A DNA stretch of 64,000 bases from NCBI RefSeq assembly GCF_009877435.1, contig NZ_WXEX01000003.1, positions 248,001-312,000 of the forward strand, written 5' to 3'. The first letter of the stretch is position 1, and the number at the start of each line of letters is the position of its first letter. This DNA is from Heliomicrobium gestii. GTDB taxonomy: Bacteria; Bacillota; Desulfitobacteriia; Heliobacteriales; Heliobacteriaceae. The notes beneath the pieces were generated by a model, which was given only the letters and a program-made list of their open reading frames with translations, was not told the origin of the DNA and searched no databases. A program made the translations under genes and the position numbers. Below, one piece after another: positions 32,541 to 42,231 of this stretch.

Positions 32541-33080
32541 ATGACAAACAAAACATATCCGGCGCCGCCGGAAATGACCATCGACACCAACAAGGAATAC
32601 GTGGCCACGGTCAACACGACGAAGGGAACCTTCCAAATCAAGCTGCTCGCCGCGGAAGCGCCGAAGACAGTCAACAATTTCGTCTTCCTGGCCCGCGATC
32701 AATTTTATGATGGCGTCCGTTTCCACCGCATCATCAAAAACTTCATGATCCAGACAGGCGACCCGAAAGGCAATGGCACAGGCGGACCGGGGTATCGTTT
32801 TGCCGACGAACTGCCGCCGGCCCTGCCCTATGCGCCTGGCGTCGTCGCCATGGCCAACGCCGGCCCGGACACCAACGGCAGCCAGTTTTTCATCTGCAAC
32901 GGCGACAGCGCCCGTGGATTGAACAACTACCCCAACTACACCGTCTTCGGCCAAGTCACCGAAGGGATGGATGTGGTGCTGAAGATCTCCGACACGCCCG
33001 TTGAATGGGGCGCTGGCGGTGAGCGGAGCAAGCCCGTCGAGGACGTGAGCATCGAATCGATCACCATCGAAGAGAAGTAA
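32541..33080 (+). CDS. ppiB: Cyclophilin-type peptidyl-prolyl isomerase
   Basis: A 179-residue cyclophilin without signal peptide, hence cytoplasmic. Family blocks are present: NNFVFLARDQFYDGVRFHRII with the catalytic Arg in FHRI, FMIQTGDPKGNGTGGPGYRF, MANAGPDTNGSQFFI, and FGQVTEGMDVV. The typical Trp of cyclosporin-sensitive forms is absent. It catalyses proline isomerisation in folding. ATG 32541 is preceded by GAAGGAGATG. Ends with a strong terminator. Confidence 0.95.
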   Translation: MTNKTYPAPPEMTIDTNKEYVATVNTTKGTFQIKLLAAEAPKTVNNFVFLARDQFYDGVRFHRIIKNFMIQTGDPKGNGTGGPGYRFADELPPALPYAPGVVAMANAGPDTNGSQFFICNGDSARGLNNYPNYTVFGQVTEGMDVVLKISDTPVEWGAGGERSKPVEDVSIESITIEEK

Positions 33081-33101
33081 TCCCATAATCAACCTTTGAG
33101 A

Positions 33102-33151
33102 AAAAGCGAAACAGGCCCCTTCCCGATGGAAGGCAGGCCTGTTTCGCTTTT
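33102..33151. terminator. Bidirectional terminator between ppiB and azlD
   Basis: AAAAGCGAAACAGGCC (33102-33117) and GGCCTGTTTCGCTTTT (33136-33151) form a 16-base perfect stem with A and T tracts on its outer ends, serving both convergent genes. Confidence 0.9.
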
Positions 33152-33166
33152 ATCCGCCTGTTTTTC

Positions 33167-33526
33167 CTACAGCATCAGTTGAACCCACAGGAAAGCCCCT
33201 GCGATCCCGCCGGCGACGACGAGAATCAGGTTCATCTCGAACAGGGCCAGCAGGACCGCTGTGATGCCGCCGGCTGTTGCAGCCGCGACTTGATCCGAGC
33301 CGGTGGAGGAGAGGATGCCGGGGAATATCAACGCGCCCAGAGCGGCAAAAGGGATGAAGCGGAGGAAGCGATGGGCCAAGGGCGGCAATTTCATGTGACG
33401 GAGCAATGCCAGAGGCAGCATGCGCGGGAGATAGGTGACAAGGCCCATGGCCAGCACAAGGCTGAAGAGCGCCCAGGGAGCAGTATGAAGCGCACTAGCG
33501 GAACTTGCCGGCTCGATAGGATTCAT
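33167..33526 (-). CDS. azlD: Branched-chain amino acid transport protein AzlD
   Basis: A 119-residue AzlD-family membrane protein with about four hydrophobic helices and the conserved TYLPRMLPLALL segment near residue 35. It is the small partner of AzlC in export of branched-chain amino acids and analogues. Its ATG (33526) overlaps the azlC stop in ATGA, indicating translational coupling. Confidence 0.9.
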   Translation of the reverse strand: MNPIEPASSASALHTAPWALFSLVLAMGLVTYLPRMLPLALLRHMKLPPLAHRFLRFIPFAALGALIFPGILSSTGSDQVAAATAGGITAVLLALFEMNLILVVAGGIAGAFLWVQLML

Positions 33527-34290
33527 GACCGATTCGCCTCCTTTGTGAAGATGGCTGCGCCGGCGGCAGCGCTCAAGACGGTGGCGATGATGATCGTCCA
33601 GCCGGCCGACAGGCCGGCGAAAATCGGAAGCCAGCGCAGGAGGGCATGGATGGCGGCGGCGAGCAAGGCGATGGTCATCACCTCGCGGGAACGTTTCATT
33701 GACGGCAGCAGCAGCCCGATGAACATGGCGTACAGGGCGATGCCCATGCTGTTCTTCAGCGCCTCCGGCAACCCTTCCGCGATAAACAGGCCAATCCAGG
33801 TGCCGGCGTTCCAGGCGGTGTAAGCGATGACGTTCAGTCCCAGCACGAACCCCTTTGCCAGCTTTGCTTCGGAACGGAGCGCCGAGACGCCGAAGGTTTC
33901 ATCGGTGACGCCAAAGGCGATCAAGGCCAGCCATTTTTTCGTCACATTCGTCTCCAACCGCTGGGAGAGCGCCGCAGACATGAGGAAGTGACGGAAATTC
34001 AGGATCAGCGTCGTCAAGACGATCTCGCCGAATCCGGCGCCCAGGACGAGAAGATTGACACCGACAAACTGACTGGCGCCAGCGAAGACAAAAAAGGACA
34101 TGGCCATGCCGACCCAGTTGGGCAGTCCGGAAGACTTGGCGAGCAGGCCGAAGGCGATGGCAATGGGGACATACCCGATGGCGATCGGGATGCCGGCTGT
34201 GACGCCGCGGCGGATATCGGCGCTGACGCCGCCATGGCGCGGCTCAACGAGGGTAGCTTCTGGCCGCGTATGCCGATTCAATGAAGGCAT
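33523..34290 (-). CDS. azlC: Branched-chain amino acid exporter AzlC
   Basis: About 255 residues, AzlC/YgaZ family, with multiple hydrophobic helices and the hallmark block GVTAGIPIAIGYVPIAIAFG, followed by GASQFVGVNLL. ATG at 34290 (MPSLNRHT) is chosen because AAAGGA lies 8 bases upstream on the minus strand; a start 13 codons earlier lacks one. It forms an export complex with AzlD. Transcribed away from an amino-acid permease gene. Confidence 0.92.
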   Translation of the reverse strand: MPSLNRHTRPEATLVEPRHGGVSADIRRGVTAGIPIAIGYVPIAIAFGLLAKSSGLPNWVGMAMSFFVFAGASQFVGVNLLVLGAGFGEIVLTTLILNFRHFLMSAALSQRLETNVTKKWLALIAFGVTDETFGVSALRSEAKLAKGFVLGLNVIAYTAWNAGTWIGLFIAEGLPEALKNSMGIALYAMFIGLLLPSMKRSREVMTIALLAAAIHALLRWLPIFAGLSAGWTIIIATVLSAAAGAAIFTKEANRS

Positions 34291-34612
34291 GGCAACGTTC
34301 CTTTCGTTGGCAAGGGTTGATAGGCCCAAAACACCCAGGGCAATGCATCATAGGGGATAACTCGCAATACTATATTTTTGCATTTTTTCAACCGCCTTGT
34401 CCAGGCGGCTTTTTTCCTTATCGCGCTATCTATTTATCACTATATTTTGTTGAATGGACAATATCGCTGCTATTTTGAAGCTTCACACCCTTTTTGCGAA
34501 GAGGAATAAAATTATTGCTGACGATTGCGAAAGTTCCCTGTATAATGTACAAGTGTCCACGAGGAACAAACAAAAGCCGCAGATAGTCAATCCACGAAAG
34601 GAGCATCACAGG
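34291..34612. other. Divergent intergenic region with plus-strand terminator-like hairpin
   Basis: CCGCCT (34392-34397) and AGGCGG (34403-34408) followed by C and TTTTTT form a rho-independent terminator pattern on the plus strand about 200 bases before the permease gene, with no plus-strand gene ahead of it. A TATAAT lies at 34541-34546, probably the permease -10, though no good -35 is seen at 16-18 bases. The hairpin may be an attenuator of a longer leader or a remnant. Confidence 0.45.
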
Positions 34613-35950
34613 ATGCAGCACAATTCGGAATCGATGCTAAAAAAAGACATCGGAACGATCGTCGCCATGTCCATTGTCATCGGTTCAGTCATCGGATCAG
34701 GGATTTTTATGAAACCCGGGAAGGTGATCGTCGCCTCGGGCGACTCTACCATGGCCCTGTGGGCCTGGGTTCTCGGGGGGATCATCACCCTGGCCAGCGG
34801 CCTGACGATCGTTGAACTGGCGACTCAGATCCCGAAAACAGGTGGTCTGTACGTCTATCTGGAAGAGGTCTACGGAAAGCTCTGGGGTTACCTCTGCGGC
34901 TGGGTGCAAACCTTGATTTACGGTCCCGCCATTATCGCCGCGCTGGGCCTTTACTTCGGCTCGCTGGTGGCTCACTTCTTCGGTTGGGGGCCGGAAGCGA
35001 AAATGTATGTGGGGCTCTCCGCGATCATCTTCCTGGCTATCGTCAACAGCATCGGAACCAAGTATGGCGGTTTCGTGCAGACCCTGGCCACGGCGGGGAA
35101 GCTGATTCCCATCGCCCTGATCGCCATCTTCGGCATCTGGCAGGGCGACGGCCAGATCCTCAATATGACCAGCGGCGTCACCGAAAAAACGGGCATGGCC
35201 GCCGCCATCCTGGCGACGCTCTGGGCCTATGACGGCTGGTTGCTCGTCGGATTTGTGGCCGGCGAGATGAAAAACCCGGCGAAAATCCTGCCCCGCGCCA
35301 TCATCATCGGTCTTTCCATCGTCACCGTCGCCTACCTCTCCGTCAATATCGCCATGATGCATGTCTTGCCGGCTGCTGAAATCGCCAGGCTCGGCGAGAA
35401 CGCCGCCGGCACGGCGGCGACGATCCTCTTTGGCGGCATCGGCGGCAAACTGATCAGCATCGGCATCATGGTGTCCATCTTCGGCTGCCTCAACGGCAAG
35501 ATCCTCACCTTCCCCCGGGTGCCCCTGGCCATGGCCGAGCGGGGTCAACTGCCTTTTTCCCGCCTTTTGGCCCAAGTTCAGCCGAAGCTCGGCACGCCGA
35601 TCTTCGCCACCCTCTCCCAGGTGGTGATCGCCGTCGTGATGATGTTTGTGGCTGACTCGGAGCGCCTCTCCGACATCGCCATCTTTGCCATCTATGTCTT
35701 CTACATCTTCGCCTTCGTTGCCGTCTTTCTCCTCCGCAAGAAAAACAGCGCCGCATCGCGGATTTACAGCGTGCCCGGCTACCCCATCATCCCCCTGGTC
35801 GCCATCGTCGGGTCTGTCTTTATCATCGTCAGCACCATCTTCGACAACCCCACAGACACCCTGTTTGCGCTGCTCATCACTGTCATCGGCCTGCCCGTCT
35901 ACTGGGTTTTGAACCGGAAAACCATGGCCTCGGCCAACCAGGAAGGCTAA
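34613..35950 (+). CDS. APC-family amino acid permease (LAT/SteT-like)
   Basis: ATG 34613 follows AAAGGAG by 9 bases; upstream in-frame starts lack a ribosome site. About 445 residues and 12 predicted helices of the APC superfamily. Helix 1 has IGSVIGSGIFMKPG, the unwound glycine-rich substrate site of amino acid exchangers, and helix 3 shows YVYLEEVYG. Close in pattern to SteT-type serine/threonine exchangers, but substrate cannot be fixed by sequence. Confidence 0.9.
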   Translation: MQHNSESMLKKDIGTIVAMSIVIGSVIGSGIFMKPGKVIVASGDSTMALWAWVLGGIITLASGLTIVELATQIPKTGGLYVYLEEVYGKLWGYLCGWVQTLIYGPAIIAALGLYFGSLVAHFFGWGPEAKMYVGLSAIIFLAIVNSIGTKYGGFVQTLATAGKLIPIALIAIFGIWQGDGQILNMTSGVTEKTGMAAAILATLWAYDGWLLVGFVAGEMKNPAKILPRAIIIGLSIVTVAYLSVNIAMMHVLPAAEIARLGENAAGTAATILFGGIGGKLISIGIMVSIFGCLNGKILTFPRVPLAMAERGQLPFSRLLAQVQPKLGTPIFATLSQVVIAVVMMFVADSERLSDIAIFAIYVFYIFAFVAVFLLRKKNSAASRIYSVPGYPIIPLVAIVGSVFIIVSTIFDNPTDTLFALLITVIGLPVYWVLNRKTMASANQEG

Positions 35951-36028
35951 AAAGTCGGGGGAGCAAAGCCGAAATCCGACCAACCCTCGCCTCGGTTCGT
36001 ATCCCCAGCTTCAGGTAGTATCCGAAGC

Positions 36029-36077
36029 AAAAAGCTCAACACCGCAACGTGGCGGCGTTGAGCTTTTCTCCTTTTTA
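36029..36077. terminator. Bidirectional terminator between permease and deacetylase
   Basis: AAGCTCAAC-A-CCGC pairs with GCGG-C-GTTGAGCTT, with A-rich sequence before and TTCTCCTTTTT after. It serves the two convergent genes. Confidence 0.85.
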
Positions 36078-36085
36078 TCGCTTAT

Positions 36086-37075
36086 TCACCGGGGCGACGG
36101 CTCGCCCGGCAGCGGCTTGAATATGTATCCTTGGGCGCGGCATTCCTCGATGAAGCGGGGAAGCATCTCCGTGTTGTCCTGGGAGACGGCGTGGAGCAGG
36201 ATGACCGCCCCGGGGTGAAGCTGCTTCATCACCTGGGGCAGCGCCTTCTCGGGACCGACCTGCTTGTCCACTTCCCAGTCGCGGTAGGCGATGCTCCAGA
36301 AGGTCGTCGTCAAACCCAGGTCATAAGCGGTGGCGACAGAGGCGGCGTCAAAACGGCCCATGGGCGGGCGGTAGTGGATCGGTTTCTTCCCGGCGAGGTT
36401 GGTGACGGCGTCGTTGATCTTTTGCAGTTCTGCTTTTTGTCGTTCCGGGCTGAGTTTCGTCATATCGGGGTGGTTCTGGGTGTGGTTGCCGATGCCAAAT
36501 CCTCGACGGCCCATTTCTTGAACCAGTTCCGGGTGGGTGTCGACAAACTGTCCGGTGACAAAGAAGGTGGCCGGAACCTTGGCCTGGGACAGGGACTCCA
36601 TGATCTGCGGCGTAAAGCCGTTTTCATAACCTTCGTCAAAGGTCAGATAGAGCGCTTTTTCCTCCGTCGGGATCCGGTACACCGGGTCATAGGCCGCGAT
36701 CGCGCCGGTCATTGAAGCGGGCCATTGCGGGGCTACCCCTGTCTCGTGGCGAGGGATCCACCAATCCTGAGGACCGGTTGTGCCTTTGGCGGAAGAGGCG
36801 CTCCCTTTCGGCGTCGTCTCCACTTTCTCCGGCGCTGTCGGAGGCGCTTGTGACGCCTTGGCCGGTTCTTTCGACGTGTCAGCTTTGGCCGTCTCGGCCG
36901 TGGCAGGACTCGGTTTGGCTGCGTTCGTACCGGCCGCCGCCGCTGCCGGGGTCTGCGCAGGCGAGGGGGGAGGTGTGGCATCGCCGGCCCGCGTCTGCTC
37001 GATCGTGAACAATCCGGCGGCGATGCCCCCGATCAGGACCAGGGCGGCGGCAATGGTGAGATTTTTCTCTTTCAT
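36086..37075 (-). CDS. Exported polysaccharide deacetylase, PdaA-like
   Basis: Start at 37075 (MKEKNLT) has an AAGGGGA site upstream on the minus strand. 329 residues: an N-terminal membrane anchor (LTIAAALVLIGGIAAGLF), a low-complexity Ala/Pro/Thr/Lys linker (about 30-105), then a NodB-type deacetylase domain: TFDEGYENGFT (PdaA-type motif 1, with Glu where most NodB enzymes have Asp), GNHTQNHPD (metal His pair), RPPMGRFD, and LLHAVS. PdaA-type enzymes deacetylate muramic acid of spore peptidoglycan to allow muramic-lactam formation. A sporulation role is inference. Confidence 0.85.
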   Translation of the reverse strand: MKEKNLTIAAALVLIGGIAAGLFTIEQTRAGDATPPPSPAQTPAAAAAGTNAAKPSPATAETAKADTSKEPAKASQAPPTAPEKVETTPKGSASSAKGTTGPQDWWIPRHETGVAPQWPASMTGAIAAYDPVYRIPTEEKALYLTFDEGYENGFTPQIMESLSQAKVPATFFVTGQFVDTHPELVQEMGRRGFGIGNHTQNHPDMTKLSPERQKAELQKINDAVTNLAGKKPIHYRPPMGRFDAASVATAYDLGLTTTFWSIAYRDWEVDKQVGPEKALPQVMKQLHPGAVILLHAVSQDNTEMLPRFIEECRAQGYIFKPLPGEPSPR

Positions 37076-37424
37076 GGCATACTTCCCCTTAGGGAATCCT
37101 TCGGCGGCAGCGCCACCTTTGCCGAGAAGGCGTCCGCTTGACGGAACGGCGCCGATGGGCAAAGCTTCGTCCCAGCGATAAATGGTCGAAGGGCAAGAGA
37201 CGCTGCGCCGGGATTCCGTGTAATAGGGAAGAATTTCTCTTACTTTTGAGACAACTCCTCCAAAAAACCGACGGAGGATGAGAAAAAGTTTGCTTGGGTC
37301 GGTTGTTACCGTCAAGATTAGACACACTTCGCCAATTCCCTATTGACCGTGTTATAATGATGATCGTCGATTGAGGGACTTACGGATAACCATTGAATCA
37401 GTCACGGGGGGTATTGTTTTTATT
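37076..37424. other. Divergent intergenic region, deacetylase and purL
   Basis: About 350 bases. A TATAAT at 37353-37358 is a likely -10 for purL, with no convincing -35 at the normal distance. I see no purine riboswitch or other structured leader. Confidence 0.4.
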
Positions 37425-40400
37425 ATGGATAAGGCGATACGCCGGATCTTTGTGGAAAAACGCGAGGGTTTCAACGTGGAAGCCCAACACCTGCGCGATG
37501 ACCTGCGGGACAACCTGGGCATCTCCGGACTGGAAGGCCTGCGGATCGTCAACCGGTACGATGTGGCCGGCATCTCTGACGACGAGTATGCCCGGGCGCG
37601 CGGCACGATCTTCTCGGAACCCAACGTGGACCATGTGTACGATGAACGGCTGGCGACCGACCCGGCACATCGCCTCTTTGCCATGGAATACCTGCCCGGC
37701 CAGTATGACCAGCGGGCCGATTGGGCGACCCAGAGCATCCAGATTGTGACGCAAAAAGAACGCCCCGTCGTCCAGTCGGCCAAGGTGATTGTTCTTGAAG
37801 GGCAGATCAGCGACGACGAGTTCAACCGGATCAAGGCCTACTGCATCAACCCTGTCGAATCGCGCGAGGCCGCATTGGATAAGCCGGCTTCCCTGGACAT
37901 GCAGCTCCAGCCGCCGGAAGATGTGAAAATCCTTACCGGCTTCATCACCGCCGCTGATGAGGAACTGCAGTCGCTAATGGGACAGTTGAGCCTCGCCATG
38001 AGCTTTGAGGATCTGCGCTTCTGCCAGGCCTATTTCCGCGATGACGAACAGCGGGACCCGACGATCACCGAGATCCGGGTCATCGACACCTACTGGTCTG
38101 ATCACTGCCGCCACACCACCTTTTTCACGAAGATCGAAGACGTCCAGATCGAAGAGGGGCCCTTCACCGGACCGATCCGGGCGGCTTATGACGAATACCT
38201 CCAATCGCGCAACCTCGTCTACGGCGACAAAGAGCGCGATGTCTGCCTGATGGACATGGCTGTCATCGCCATGAAGGAACTGAAAAAACAGGGCCGCCTT
38301 GACGACCTGGACGAGTCGGACGAGATCAACGCCTGCAGCATCGTCGTCCAGGCTGATGTGGACGGCAAAAAAGAAGACTGGCTCGTCATGTTCAAAAACG
38401 AGACCCACAACCACCCGACAGAGATCGAGCCCTTCGGCGGCGCCGCCACCTGCCTCGGCGGGGCGATCCGCGATCCCCTGTCTGGGCGTTCCTATGTCTA
38501 CCAGGCCATGCGCGTCACCGGCAGCGGCGATCCCCGCACTGCCGTGGAAAACACCCTGCCCGGCAAACTGCCCCAGCGCAAGATCACCATCGGCGCCGCT
38601 GCCGGCTACAGCTCCTACGGCAACCAGATCGGCCTAGCGACGGGGCAGGTGGCCGAGGTCTATGATGAAGGCTTCGTCGCCAAGCGCATGGAGATCGGCG
38701 CGGTCATCGGCGCCGCGCCGCGCCAGAATGTGGTGCGCAAAGCCCCTGCGCCGGGCGATGTGATCCTCCTCGTCGGCGGGCGAACCGGCCGCGACGGCTG
38801 CGGCGGCGCCACTGGCTCGTCGAAGGAGCACACGGCCGAATCGCTCTTCACCTGCGGCGCCGAGGTTCAAAAAGGCAATCCGGTCACAGAACGGAAGATC
38901 CAGCGCCTCTTCCGCAACCCTGACGTCAGCCGGCGGATCAAGAGGTGCAACGACTTTGGCGCCGGCGGCGTATCGGTCGCCATCGGTGAACTGACCGACG
39001 GCCTTACGGTCAACCTCGACGCCATCCCCAAGAAGTACGAGGGCCTCGACGGGACCGAACTGGCCATCGCCGAATCGCAGGAGCGGATGGCGGTCGTCGT
39101 CGCCCCCGAAGATGTGGACGCCTTCTCTCGATTGGCCCATGAGGAAAACCTCGAAGTCACCGTCGTCGCCACAGTGACCGAGGAAGCGCGCCTGACCATG
39201 AACTGGCGCGGCGCGACCATCGTCAACCTCAGCCGTGCCTTCCTCAACACCAATGGCGTCAAGCAGCGGACAACGGTCACCGTCAAAGGGCCCGAAGCCG
39301 GGAAGAACTATTTCAACGCCCTGCCTGCTGCGGTGGAGCGCGAACTGCCTGACCTGCGCGCCGCCTGGCTGGCCAACCTGAGCGACCTGAACGTCTGCAG
39401 CCAGAAGGGACTTGTTGACCGCTTTGACAGCACCATCGGCGCCAACACGGTGCTGATGCCCTTCGGCGGCGTCCATCAGGCCTCACCGGCCCAGGGCATG
39501 GTGGCCAAGCTCCCCGTCCTCGGCGGCGAGACGACGACCGCCACAGCCATGACCTTCGGCTACAACCCCCATTTGGCCAAATGGAGCCCCTTCCACGGCG
39601 CCCTTTACGCCGTTGTCGAATCGGTGGCCAAGGCCGTCGCCCTGGGCGGCGACTACCGCCGCATCCGGCTCACCCTGCAAGAGTACTTTGAAAAACTGGG
39701 CAAAGACCCCGTCCGCTGGGGCAAGCCCTTCAGCGCTCTCCTCGGCGCCTTTGTCGCCCAAAAGCGGCTCGGCATCGCCGCGATCGGCGGCAAGGACAGC
39801 ATGTCGGGCACCTTCATGGACCTCCACGTGCCGCCGACGCTTGTCTCCTTCGCTGTCAATGTGATGGACGCCGGCCAGGCCATCTCGTCGGAGTTCAAGG
39901 GGGCCGGCCATCCCGTCGTCCTCCTGCCCCTGGGCCGCGACGAAAACGAACTGCCCGACTTTGCCAGCCTCGACCGCAACTACCGCAAAGTGGCCGAACT
40001 TGCCGGGGAAGGCAAGGTGCTCGCCGCTTCGGCCATCATCTTCGGCGGTGTCGCCGCTGCTGTCAGCAAGATGGCCTTCGGCAATCAGATCGGCCTGATC
40101 ATGGGCGATAGCAATGCTCCCGCCGATCTCTTCCGCGCCGATTACGGCTCCCTCGTCCTAGAGATCAACAGCGCCGCCGACCTGGCTGCCGCTTTCGGCG
40201 ACGTCCCCTATGTGCTTCTGGGCTACACCCAGGAAGCGCCGGTCCTGCGCGTCAACGGTGTGGAGATCGCTTTGACCGAAGCTCAGACGGCCTGGGAAAA
40301 ACCGCTCGAGAAGATCTTCCCGACGCGGGTGAAGACGAGCGATGAACTGGCGGGAGCAATCAAATCCAGCGACTCATCCCATCCATACACCGCCCGAAAC

Positions 40401-41225
40401 ACCCACCGCCCGGCCCTGAAAATCGCCCGTCCTCGCGTCTTCATTCCCGTTTTTCCGGGCACCAACTGCGAGTACGATACGGCTCGCGCTTTTGAAAAGG
40501 CGGGCGCTGTCGCCAACCTCCTCATCGTCCGCAACTTGACACCCATTGATGTGGAGGAAAGCATCGCCGAGATGGTCAAGGGCATCGAAGCCGCCCAGAT
40601 CGTGGCGCTGCCCGGCGGGTTCAGCGCCGGCGACGAGCCGGAAGGATCGGGCAAGTTCATTGCCGCCGTGTTCCGCAACCCCCGGGTGAAGGAAGCCGTC
40701 ACCAACCTGCTCAAGACCCGAGACGGCCTTATGCTCGGCATCTGCAACGGCTTCCAGGCGCTGATCAAGCTCGGCCTCGTCCCTTACGGCGAGATCGTCG
40801 ACATCACCGAAAACTGTCCGACCCTGACCTACAACCGGATCGGCCGCCACATCTCCTGCATGGCCCGGACGAAGGTCGTCTCGACCCTGTCGCCCTGGTT
40901 CTCCCGCGTGGAAGCAGGGGAGATCCACACCGTCGCCCTCTCCCACGGGGAAGGCCGCTTCTTCGCCTCGCCGGAGATGGTCGACCGCCTCTTCGCCAAC
41001 GGCCAGATCGCCACCCAGTATGTTGACATGGACGGCAATATCAACGAGGATATCCGCTACACCCCCAACGGTTCTGTCGCCGCCGTCGAAGGGATCACCA
41101 GCCCTGACGGGCGCGTCCTCGGCAAGATGGGCCACTCTGAGCGGATCGGCCGCCATGTGGCTGTCAACGTGCCGGGAGAGAAAGACCAACGGATCTTTGC
41201 CTCCGGGGTGGGGTACTTCCAGTAA
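37425..41225 (+). CDS. purL: Phosphoribosylformylglycinamidine synthase, single-chain
   Basis: A 1,266-residue enzyme converting FGAR, ATP and glutamine to FGAM in purine synthesis. It combines PurS-like, PurL and glutamine amidotransferase (PurQ) parts in one chain. PurL core: WSDHCRHTTF, FKNETHNHPTEIEPFGGAATC, GGRTGRDGCGGATGSS, GGKDSMSG. The C-terminal glutaminase has PVFPGTNCEYDTARAF, nucleophile Cys1107 in GICNGFQ, and HGEGRF. This fused form with clostridial spacing is one of two known single-chain types. ATG 37425 is chosen over an upstream in-frame start. Monocistronic. Confidence 0.96.
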   Translation: MDKAIRRIFVEKREGFNVEAQHLRDDLRDNLGISGLEGLRIVNRYDVAGISDDEYARARGTIFSEPNVDHVYDERLATDPAHRLFAMEYLPGQYDQRADWATQSIQIVTQKERPVVQSAKVIVLEGQISDDEFNRIKAYCINPVESREAALDKPASLDMQLQPPEDVKILTGFITAADEELQSLMGQLSLAMSFEDLRFCQAYFRDDEQRDPTITEIRVIDTYWSDHCRHTTFFTKIEDVQIEEGPFTGPIRAAYDEYLQSRNLVYGDKERDVCLMDMAVIAMKELKKQGRLDDLDESDEINACSIVVQADVDGKKEDWLVMFKNETHNHPTEIEPFGGAATCLGGAIRDPLSGRSYVYQAMRVTGSGDPRTAVENTLPGKLPQRKITIGAAAGYSSYGNQIGLATGQVAEVYDEGFVAKRMEIGAVIGAAPRQNVVRKAPAPGDVILLVGGRTGRDGCGGATGSSKEHTAESLFTCGAEVQKGNPVTERKIQRLFRNPDVSRRIKRCNDFGAGGVSVAIGELTDGLTVNLDAIPKKYEGLDGTELAIAESQERMAVVVAPEDVDAFSRLAHEENLEVTVVATVTEEARLTMNWRGATIVNLSRAFLNTNGVKQRTTVTVKGPEAGKNYFNALPAAVERELPDLRAAWLANLSDLNVCSQKGLVDRFDSTIGANTVLMPFGGVHQASPAQGMVAKLPVLGGETTTATAMTFGYNPHLAKWSPFHGALYAVVESVAKAVALGGDYRRIRLTLQEYFEKLGKDPVRWGKPFSALLGAFVAQKRLGIAAIGGKDSMSGTFMDLHVPPTLVSFAVNVMDAGQAISSEFKGAGHPVVLLPLGRDENELPDFASLDRNYRKVAELAGEGKVLAASAIIFGGVAAAVSKMAFGNQIGLIMGDSNAPADLFRADYGSLVLEINSAADLAAAFGDVPYVLLGYTQEAPVLRVNGVEIALTEAQTAWEKPLEKIFPTRVKTSDELAGAIKSSDSSHPYTARNTHRPALKIARPRVFIPVFPGTNCEYDTARAFEKAGAVANLLIVRNLTPIDVEESIAEMVKGIEAAQIVALPGGFSAGDEPEGSGKFIAAVFRNPRVKEAVTNLLKTRDGLMLGICNGFQALIKLGLVPYGEIVDITENCPTLTYNRIGRHISCMARTKVVSTLSPWFSRVEAGEIHTVALSHGEGRFFASPEMVDRLFANGQIATQYVDMDGNINEDIRYTPNGSVAAVEGITSPDGRVLGKMGHSERIGRHVAVNVPGEKDQRIFASGVGYFQ

Positions 41226-41275
41226 ACGAGAAAGCGTCCTTGTTAGCGCATTCTGTGCCCAAAAAGCCAAAAAGG

Positions 41276-41330
41276 AAAAGAGCGATGGAAGAGTTCGATG
41301 ACTCTCCATCGCTCTTTCCCTTTATTCCCT
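41276..41330 (+). terminator. Terminator of purL
   Basis: AAAGAGCGATGGA pairs with TCCATCGCTCTTT over a loop that itself contains GAG/CTC pairing, followed by CCCTTTATTCCCTTTC. Confidence 0.85.
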
Positions 41331-41520
41331 TTCAACCGCTTTCTTAACGAAAATGATCTCTCTGGTTCTAGGTGCTCAACGGCTTCTTCCCTGGGAAGGA
41401 GATGATAATGATTTCTTGAATAGAATAGCAGTAAATGCAATGACATGAGATTTGAAATGAACGCGAGTAAAATTCATACTCGAACATCATTGCACAGGAA
41501 ATCTGCTGCGGGGTGCAAGT

Positions 41521-42231
41521 ATGAAGCAAAATAGAATTCTGGTTATTGAAGATGAAGACGCGATCCGCCGGTTTATCCTGATCAATCTGGAGAGAAACTC
41601 CTTTCAGGTGATGGCGGCCGCCGACGGGGAGGAGGGGCTTGACCTGGCCAAGTCCTTTCAGCCCCACCTCGTCCTGTTGGATATCCTGTTGCCGGGCATC
41701 GACGGGTTTGAGGTGTGCCGCCGATTGCGTGAAAAGACCCCTGATGTGGCTGTCATCATGCTGACGGCCAGGGGACAAGATTTCGATAAAGTGATGGGCC
41801 TGGAACTGGGCGCCGATGATTATATAGTAAAACCCTTCAATCCTCTCGAATTGGTCGCCCGGATTCGCGCTGTTCTCCGGCGCCTGCAGATGGCTCACCA
41901 GGAGAACGAAGAAGTCCTCTGCCAGGGACCTTTCCGGTTAGACGTAAAGGCGCAGCGAATCTCAAAAAAGGGGCAGGAGCTGACCTTAACGCCCCGTGAG
42001 TTCTGCCTCATGAAGATCTTCCTGGAAAAGGCCGGGCAGGCCCTCAGTCGCGATCAACTGCTGGATCTCGCCTGGGGAAAAGATTTTGTCGGAGACCCCA
42101 AAACAGTTGATGTACATATCCGGAGATTGCGGGAAAAAATCGAGGATCATCCCTCCCAGCCAACCTATTTAGAGACGGTCTGGGGGGTGGGGTATCGCTG
42201 GCGGGAGGGAAGCCCGAGTGCAGGGGATTAA
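41521..42231 (+). CDS. OmpR/PhoB-family response regulator
   Basis: 236 residues. Receiver domain 1-120 with acidic EDED near the start, phospho-acceptor Asp54 in LLDILLPG, Thr in MLTARG and Lys in IVKPFNPLE; winged-helix DNA-binding domain from about 140 to 228 (LTLTPREFCLMKIF, TVDVHIRRLREKIE, TVWGVGYRW). The gene overlaps the kinase gene by 14 bases, so the pair is co-translated. Target genes unknown; the adjacent lipoprotein gene is a candidate. Confidence 0.95.
   Translation: MKQNRILVIEDEDAIRRFILINLERNSFQVMAAADGEEGLDLAKSFQPHLVLLDILLPGIDGFEVCRRLREKTPDVAVIMLTARGQDFDKVMGLELGADDYIVKPFNPLELVARIRAVLRRLQMAHQENEEVLCQGPFRLDVKAQRISKKGQELTLTPREFCLMKIFLEKAGQALSRDQLLDLAWGKDFVGDPKTVDVHIRRLREKIEDHPSQPTYLETVWGVGYRWREGSPSAGD

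Noticed and set aside
34291-34612. T-box riboswitch before the permease
   Set aside because: No T-box core sequence or specifier stem could be found.
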